The notes beneath the pieces were generated by a model that was not told the origin of the DNA, did not search any database, and saw only the letters and a list, made by a program, of their open reading frames with translations. A stretch of 64,000 nt of DNA, taken from Promethearchaeota archaeon (GTDB lineage: Archaea > Asgardarchaeota > Lokiarchaeia > Sigyniarchaeales > SOKP01). Where the stretch lies: NCBI GenBank assembly GCA_016839765.1, contig JAEOTP010000007.1, forward strand, positions 62,001 through 126,000, given 5' to 3'. Shown here one piece after another: positions 59,596 through 64,000 of the stretch. Every line of letters starts with the position of its first letter. Within the stretch, counting starts at the first letter, position 1. Position numbers and translations under genes: made by a program.

Positions 59596-61881
59596 TTAAA
59601 AAACTTTTAATTCTGCTTCTTTCCATTTATCATATTCATTAAAAATAGTATCAATTTTATCCAAAATCTTTTTAAGTGTTTTTTTTGTGTCTTTATTTTG
59701 ACCAAACGTATCAGTAATTACATTATATATATTAACATTAAATTCTAAAGTTAGGTCAGAGATTTTTTCTAAGTCTTCTTTATTAATTCCGTTTTCCTCT
59801 AATTGTTTAAAAATATCTTCAAATTCCTGTCTTAATCGATTTGTTGCTATTAATGATTTAGAACATTTTTTAAAAAATTGCTTTTCTTTTTCATAAACTA
59901 ATTGATCTTCTTCAGATAAATCTGAAGTACCATTAATCACTTCTAATCTTTCATTAAGGAGATTTATTACTCTTTCATAGGTTTTAATTGCATCCAAAAT
60001 CTTAACCATGCTCTTAATTAAATTATTTTTCCTTAATAGTCGTGCTTCTATTATTTTTAAATTAGCATCTTCATAATAAATCTGCAATTCTCCGAATGTG
60101 CTTTTTTCTCCTTCAGCAATTTTTAATACTATCTGTTTTAGATCTTCATTATGTAAACTTCTTTCTTTCTGTGATAAATCATCACTTTCTAGTAAGTTAT
60201 AAATCTGATTTGCCATACTTTTTATCGAGGTTGCTTTAATGTTTAGCTCCCGCGCTTTTTGTTCAATATTGGTTATGCTCCTAAATTCACCTTCTTTTTC
60301 ACAGTAATTAAAAATTATAATAGCTTCACTAATTAACTTGTTAAATTTTTCAGGACTAGTCAATATATAATATTTAGCATCTTGAACTTTTTGAATTGCT
60401 CTATCCATTTGAATTTCTAATTCAAAAATATAGTCTAATAAACCAACTTGTTTTCGTTCAGATAGAATCATCGATTTGGTGGTTAAATCCTTTCCAACGC
60501 TCCGACTGGCAAAAATCCATAAAATACACGCTGGTATCCACAAAAACACAGAAATAAACATCATATTATATATTCCACTATTATTAAACATACCATTCAA
60601 AAATGATATTAAGAAATAAGACACAAATAAAGTAAGTCCCTTTCCAATTTGCTCAGAAAGGTTTAAGAACGAAATAGACGTTCCTCTATGTTCGGGTAAA
60701 TTGATATCAATCATAACAGCATTTCTATTCGCTACTGGACCAGCAATTAGAATTGTACCAATAAGCCCAAAAATAAAATAATAAATATAATTGGGATATT
60801 TCGAAAAAATTTCTCCTAATGTTAAGAAAATATAATTGGCAAGTTCAGATGTTGGAATTGGACTAGGATAAGTAATATTTAAAATAGTTATACTAACAGG
60901 CTTAATAAGAAGCAGTGTAACTAGATAGAAAGGGAAAGCACTGATCATACAAACCATTGCCAGTCTTGTTCTATTTTTCTTATTTTTTCGATATAAAATA
61001 TCTCCTAAATAGGAAAGAACTAAATTTCCAATAATATATCCAATACCTAATATACCTGCTAAGATAGTAGCGGTTTGTAACCGAATTTGTAGTGGTAAAT
61101 CATTTAAATAATATAATGTTAACATTGAGGTTAGAAAATATATTGTAACTGTTCCGGGAATAATAGAAAAAAAGCTTTGGTAGATGAGATATCGATTCGT
61201 CTTTTTTTTTAAGATTTTAGATAGATCTTTTTTTGAAATAGTATAACTATATTCAAGATTTAGTTCCGTTAAGTCTAATAATTCAGCCTCACTTACACCA
61301 CGTTTGGGTATTTTAACAAAAAAAAGAAAAAATACTATGGCTATACTTATACCAGATAACAAAAAGAATGGGAATCTCCATGTTAAGATTGGACCAATAA
61401 ATGATGATAAAGCTTGTCCAACTCCATTTGAGACTGAACTTAAAATTGCTAAAGTACCAAACCAACCAGATCGTTCATCAGGCGGAATAGCATCAGAAAT
61501 GATAGAGTATCCTACTGGTAATACACAACCCAGACCTGCTCCACTTAACATCCTTGAAACTACCAACATAATGTAGCTCGTTGAAAAGCCAGTTAGGGCC
61601 ATTCCAAATGTCCAGGAAAATGCTCCTGCCATTATAACTTTTGTTCTATCAATCCGATCAGTATAATAACCCCACAATAAAGCAAAAAAAGCGCTTACCA
61701 CTATAAAAAAAGCATCTGGAATTGCTAATAATGCCTCTGGAATATTAAATTCTAATTGAATAGCTGCATAACTAGGGATCAGCATATTAGCACATGCTAT
61801 TGATACAAATAACAATAACATTACTAATAAAATTGGAGTTAAATCCTTCAGTTTAATTTTTGTTAATTTAAAGCGTCCAAT
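59596..61881 (-). CDS. MFS transporter with long C-terminal helical domain; possible ATT start
   Basis: 761 residues if begun at the proposed ATT. A 12-helix major-facilitator core occupies about 20-470, with loop motif WGYYTDRIDRTKV (the G-x-x-x-D-R motif after helix 2) and GVLP-like GCVLPVGYSIISDAIPPDERS. After it, about 290 residues of charged alpha-helix follow (KSMVKILDAIKTYERVINLLNERLE and more), rare in this family. The first ATG lies in helix 1; upstream the frame encodes the basic leader GRFKLTKIKLKDLTPILLV. No ATG/GTG/TTG lies between the stop and 61821, and an ATT sits 5 nt after AGGTTA. Substrate unknown. Confidence 0.8.
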   Translation of the reverse strand: MGRFKLTKIKLKDLTPILLVMLLLFVSIACANMLIPSYAAIQLEFNIPEALLAIPDAFFIVVSAFFALLWGYYTDRIDRTKVIMAGAFSWTFGMALTGFSTSYIMLVVSRMLSGAGLGCVLPVGYSIISDAIPPDERSGWFGTLAILSSVSNGVGQALSSFIGPILTWRFPFFLLSGISIAIVFFLFFVKIPKRGVSEAELLDLTELNLEYSYTISKKDLSKILKKKTNRYLIYQSFFSIIPGTVTIYFLTSMLTLYYLNDLPLQIRLQTATILAGILGIGYIIGNLVLSYLGDILYRKNKKNRTRLAMVCMISAFPFYLVTLLLIKPVSITILNITYPSPIPTSELANYIFLTLGEIFSKYPNYIYYFIFGLIGTILIAGPVANRNAVMIDINLPEHRGTSISFLNLSEQIGKGLTLFVSYFLISFLNGMFNNSGIYNMMFISVFLWIPACILWIFASRSVGKDLTTKSMILSERKQVGLLDYIFELEIQMDRAIQKVQDAKYYILTSPEKFNKLISEAIIIFNYCEKEGEFRSITNIEQKARELNIKATSIKSMANQIYNLLESDDLSQKERSLHNEDLKQIVLKIAEGEKSTFGELQIYYEDANLKIIEARLLRKNNLIKSMVKILDAIKTYERVINLLNERLEVINGTSDLSEEDQLVYEKEKQFFKKCSKSLIATNRLRQEFEDIFKQLEENGINKEDLEKISDLTLEFNVNIYNVITDTFGQNKDTKKTLKKILDKIDTIFNEYDKWKEAELKVF

Positions 61882-62029
61882 AAGCTTAACCTTTCTAATT
61901 TTGTTATATTTAATAACATTAGAGAATTAAAAAAGCTTTCAAACCGATAATTTTTTAAGTAATGCTCTTAATTTTAATAAAATTTGATAAAAGGAAAACA
62001 AATTTATTCAATTATAGGAAAAAAATTAT

Positions 62030-62719
62030 TTATAAAGACATGTAATAATCCAAAGCTGAATCAATGTGAATTTCTATTGTATCTAATAATTTCAATTTAC
62101 AATCTTTTTGTTTTAGTATCAATGGAAGCTCAGTACATCCTAAAATTACTCCATCTACATCATAATTACTTATAATCTCTAATAATCTTTGTCTACTTTC
62201 TGAATTAAGTATGCCAATAACTAATTCGTCAAATATGATATTATCTATCTCGTTTTGCTCTTTATCTAATGGGGTTATTACCTTCATCCCGACTGCGTTG
62301 AATTCTTCTTGGTAAAAGGTAGATTGCATGGTAAATTTGATACCTAATAATAGCAATTTCCTCATATTTTCTTTCTTTGCCTTTTCTGCCGTTGCTTTTA
62401 CTATGCTAAGAAGTGGAACCTTTGCCCGACTCTTCAAATCTTCATAAACTGCGTGAGGAGAATTGGCGGCCATGTATATAAAATCTACTCCTGCATTCTC
62501 TAATGAGTTTATTCCTTCCATTAAATATTCTATATACTTTTCTTTTTTTTTTCCCAGCTCATAATCTATTACTTTTTGAAAATTTAGACTAAATATAACA
62601 ACTTCCGGATAAGAATAATTATGTTCTTTTTCATAGTATTTCTCCAAGAATAATTGGTAATATTTTAAGGTAGATTCATATGACATTCCTCCAAGCAATC
62701 CAACCCTAGCATTTTTCAT
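62030..62719 (-). CDS. Asp/Glu racemase-family protein with one catalytic Cys replaced
   Basis: 229 residues of the aspartate/glutamate racemase superfamily: opening VGLLGGMSYESTLKYYQLF, the first active-site region MAANSPHAVYEDL and the second GCTELPLILKQK. Racemases normally use two cysteines; the second is here in GCTE, but the first (usually in CNT-AH) is Ala-Asn-Ser, so two-base racemisation is doubtful. It may be a one-base isomerase or hydantoin/maleate-type relative. The tail DTIEIHIDSALDYYMSL is typical. ATG start. Single gene on the minus strand. Confidence 0.83.
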   Translation of the reverse strand: MKNARVGLLGGMSYESTLKYYQLFLEKYYEKEHNYSYPEVVIFSLNFQKVIDYELGKKKEKYIEYLMEGINSLENAGVDFIYMAANSPHAVYEDLKSRAKVPLLSIVKATAEKAKKENMRKLLLLGIKFTMQSTFYQEEFNAVGMKVITPLDKEQNEIDNIIFDELVIGILNSESRQRLLEIISNYDVDGVILGCTELPLILKQKDCKLKLLDTIEIHIDSALDYYMSL

Positions 62720-62948
62720 TTTTTTAACCTTTTAGTTTATGATCTGTTTTAATTGATACTTGAATAATAAAATTGCATTGTTTTTATCAATACTAGGTTC
62801 TTAAAAATTGAATATATCTAAATTTTCGTGAAATGCCGATTTATTTAGATTTTATGGTGTATTTCAATAAAAAGTGATTAAAAGGTATACTTATTTTAAT
62901 TTAGAACAAATTGTTGTTTAAATATATTTAATACAATCTAAATTTAGT

Positions 62949-63425
62949 ATGGAAGATGAAAATATAGAAACTCTTAAAAATTTTCTAGTAGGAAAAGAGA
63001 AAGAAAAAAAACTTAAAAAATGCACTAAATGTAAGCAAACTTTTCCTGCTACGTCTGAATTTTTCTATAAACATAGCAGCAGAAAAGATGGTCTTGATTC
63101 TTGGTGTAAAGAGTGTAAGAGAGAATATGATAATAAACATTATAAAATAAAGAACTACAATATTACAATTAAAGAATATAACAAATTAATAAAAAAACAG
63201 AATAATAGATGTGCAATATGTGGTATTGATTTTGATTTTCTTGATAAAATTAGGAACTACAACAAAGTTCCAGGGATTGGTAAACCAAGAATAGATCATG
63301 ATCACAAAAGAGGAAAAATAAGAGGGCTTTTATGCGATGATTGTAATACTGCGTTAGGAATATTCCAAGAAAATCCTCTAATTTTAATTAAGGCAATTAA
63401 ATATATACAAAAACATAAAAAATAA
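62949..63425 (+). CDS. endonuclease VII (HNH/Recombination endonuclease VII-like) protein
   Basis: 158 residues. An N-terminal zinc-finger-like half has CTKCKQTFP...CKECKREYD. The C-terminal HNH/endonuclease VII fold has CAICGIDFDF, then IDHDHKRGKIRGLLCDDCNTALGIF, the His-Asn-His catalytic and zinc-binding core of the family. Phage T4 endonuclease VII resolves branched DNA; free-standing homologues are common in viruses and mobile DNA. Its position near the tRNA-Ala gene suggests a viral or integrated-element origin. ATG start, no strong ribosome site. Confidence 0.9.
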   Translation: MEDENIETLKNFLVGKEKEKKLKKCTKCKQTFPATSEFFYKHSSRKDGLDSWCKECKREYDNKHYKIKNYNITIKEYNKLIKKQNNRCAICGIDFDFLDKIRNYNKVPGIGKPRIDHDHKRGKIRGLLCDDCNTALGIFQENPLILIKAIKYIQKHKK

Positions 63426-63726
63426 AAAAAATTAGCTCCCCTAAATCAAGTAATATTGATTCTTTTTAATCTCTTTAAAGGACTTTTGAGTTTTTTATTT
63501 AACGGAGTTTTTATTATCATTAATTCCAATAACAGCAACTAGCGACACTTCCTTTTTATTTAACTTATATAAGCGTCTTATGTAGAATTTAAATGTGCCG
63601 ATTTCGCGTTTTAATATATTGCTTTAGATAATATTTCAATAAATATCTAGATATTACAATCTAAATTTTAAAATTCATAGTAAAAGCAAGAAATATCCCA
63701 AACAAATAACTTTTTTAGCTATTAAA
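63426..63726. other. 301-nt spacer between nuclease and tRNA-Ala
   Basis: No gene seen. The stretch is AT-rich with no repeat matching the tRNA 3' end that I can find, so there is no evident attachment site despite the neighbouring viral-type nuclease. Confidence 0.4.
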
Positions 63727-63830
63727 TGGTGGAGCTGGGGGGAATTGAACCCCCGGCCTTACGCATGCCAAGCGTACGATCTTCCATTTATCCTGAGGTT
63801 TAAAATTATCTCAGTCTAATCCACAGCCCC
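63727..63830 (-). tRNA. tRNA-Ala (GGC) with intron in the D-loop and encoded CCA
   Basis: Read on the minus strand. The acceptor stem GGGGCTG pairs with CAGCTCC (one G-U), followed by discriminator A and genome-encoded CCA. The anticodon arm TACGC-TTGGCAT-GCGTA gives anticodon GGC (alanine), and the T-arm GGGGG-TTCAATT-CCCCC is perfect. The D-stem GATT/GATC, however, is separated by 36 nt instead of about 8-11. The extra sequence contains CTGAG/CTCAG, a self-pairing hairpin with flanking three-base bulges, like a BHB splice motif. Intron of about 25-28 nt in the D-loop; exact ends unresolved. Confidence 0.9.
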
Positions 63831-63960
63831 TCTTGTTATAAAATGTAAATGTTGAGAAAAGCCGACAGTAAGATAAACTAATCATTAATCTTAAAAAAAA
63901 ATTATGTTTTTTTGAAATATTAAAAAAATAAATAAATAGCTATTTTATTATTTGATACCT

Positions 63961-64000
63961 ATGAAAAAAAATTTTATCAATCTAAAAAAAATACTTATTA
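63961..64000 (+). CDS. possible gene start at the right edge
   Basis: An ATG followed by an open frame to the window end (MKKNFINLKKILI). The Lys-rich then hydrophobic start could be a signal peptide. Only 13 codons are visible and the region is very AT-rich, so this may be a chance open frame. Confidence 0.2.
   Translation, partial: MKKNFINLKKILI

Noticed and set aside
61304-61576. Open frame antisense to the MFS gene
   Set aside because: Contained in the well-supported transporter coding frame; no independent evidence.
1-64000. CRISPR array or insertion-sequence ends
   Set aside because: No regularly spaced direct repeats were found, and no transposase with paired terminal repeats is present; the only repeat of note is the nreA fragment.

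Overview
This AT-rich window reads as chromosomal DNA of an Asgard archaeon, most likely a Lokiarchaeia-type lineage. Eukaryotic-signature-like proteins point to Asgard: a Ras-like small GTPase whose gene overlaps a longin-like/winged-helix protein, a gelsolin-like repeat protein, and a surface protein ending in a Loki-CTERM-like anchor. General archaeal markers are NreA-type DNA repair, a PAC2-family proteasome-assembly protein, DUF2070, DUF166, ECF transport and a tRNA-Ala with an intron-like insert in its D-loop. Assignment is by recognition of motifs only; no search was run.

Layout. 0-4 kb: a corrinoid methyl-transfer cluster with two divergent MttB-family methyltransferases lacking pyrrolysine, one corrinoid protein, and the start of a Cys/Met-metabolism PLP enzyme at the left edge. 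4-8.4 kb: gelsolin-like protein, small membrane peptide, tRNA-Leu(CAG), heavy-metal P-type ATPase, DUF166. 8.5-11 kb: APH-like kinase and a translationally coupled pair of coiled-coil/winged-helix proteins. 11.2-18.5 kb: two exported sulfite-oxidase-fold proteins, a complete ECF transporter (S, fused A-A', T) and a MoxR AAA/VWA pair, possibly one uptake-and-insertion system. 19-26 kb: membrane and stress block (HdeD-like, DUF389, coiled coil, three MscS-type channels of which the first is frameshifted, CorA). 26-32.8 kb: assorted enzymes and a candidate structured RNA. 32.9-37 kb: accessory island with VapBC, a decayed copy of part of the nreA gene, an orphan gene, a small ORF and a GC-richer, probably acquired oxidoreductase. 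37-45 kb: NreA, nitronate monooxygenase-like, DUF362 ferredoxin, then an operon of a novel membrane protein with repeated Trp-Pro motifs, an acyl-CoA synthetase and a KAS III-like enzyme. 45-57 kb: hydrolase, surface protein, VUT transporter, RNA m5C methyltransferase, GTPase/longin pair, DUF2070, PAC2, old-yellow-enzyme reductase. 57-64 kb: nucleotidyltransferase, helical proteins, MFS transporter with a long helical tail, racemase-like protein, endonuclease VII-type nuclease and tRNA-Ala.

The most unusual genome-level signal is initiation: at least four genes (P-type ATPase, ECF ATPase, left-handed-helix protein, NSUN methyltransferase), and probably the MFS gene, have clearly coding N-termini but no ATG/GTG/TTG. 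Each has an ATT or ATC codon after a Shine-Dalgarno-like sequence, usually exactly 5 nt away. This suggests AUU/AUC starts, which standard gene callers would truncate.
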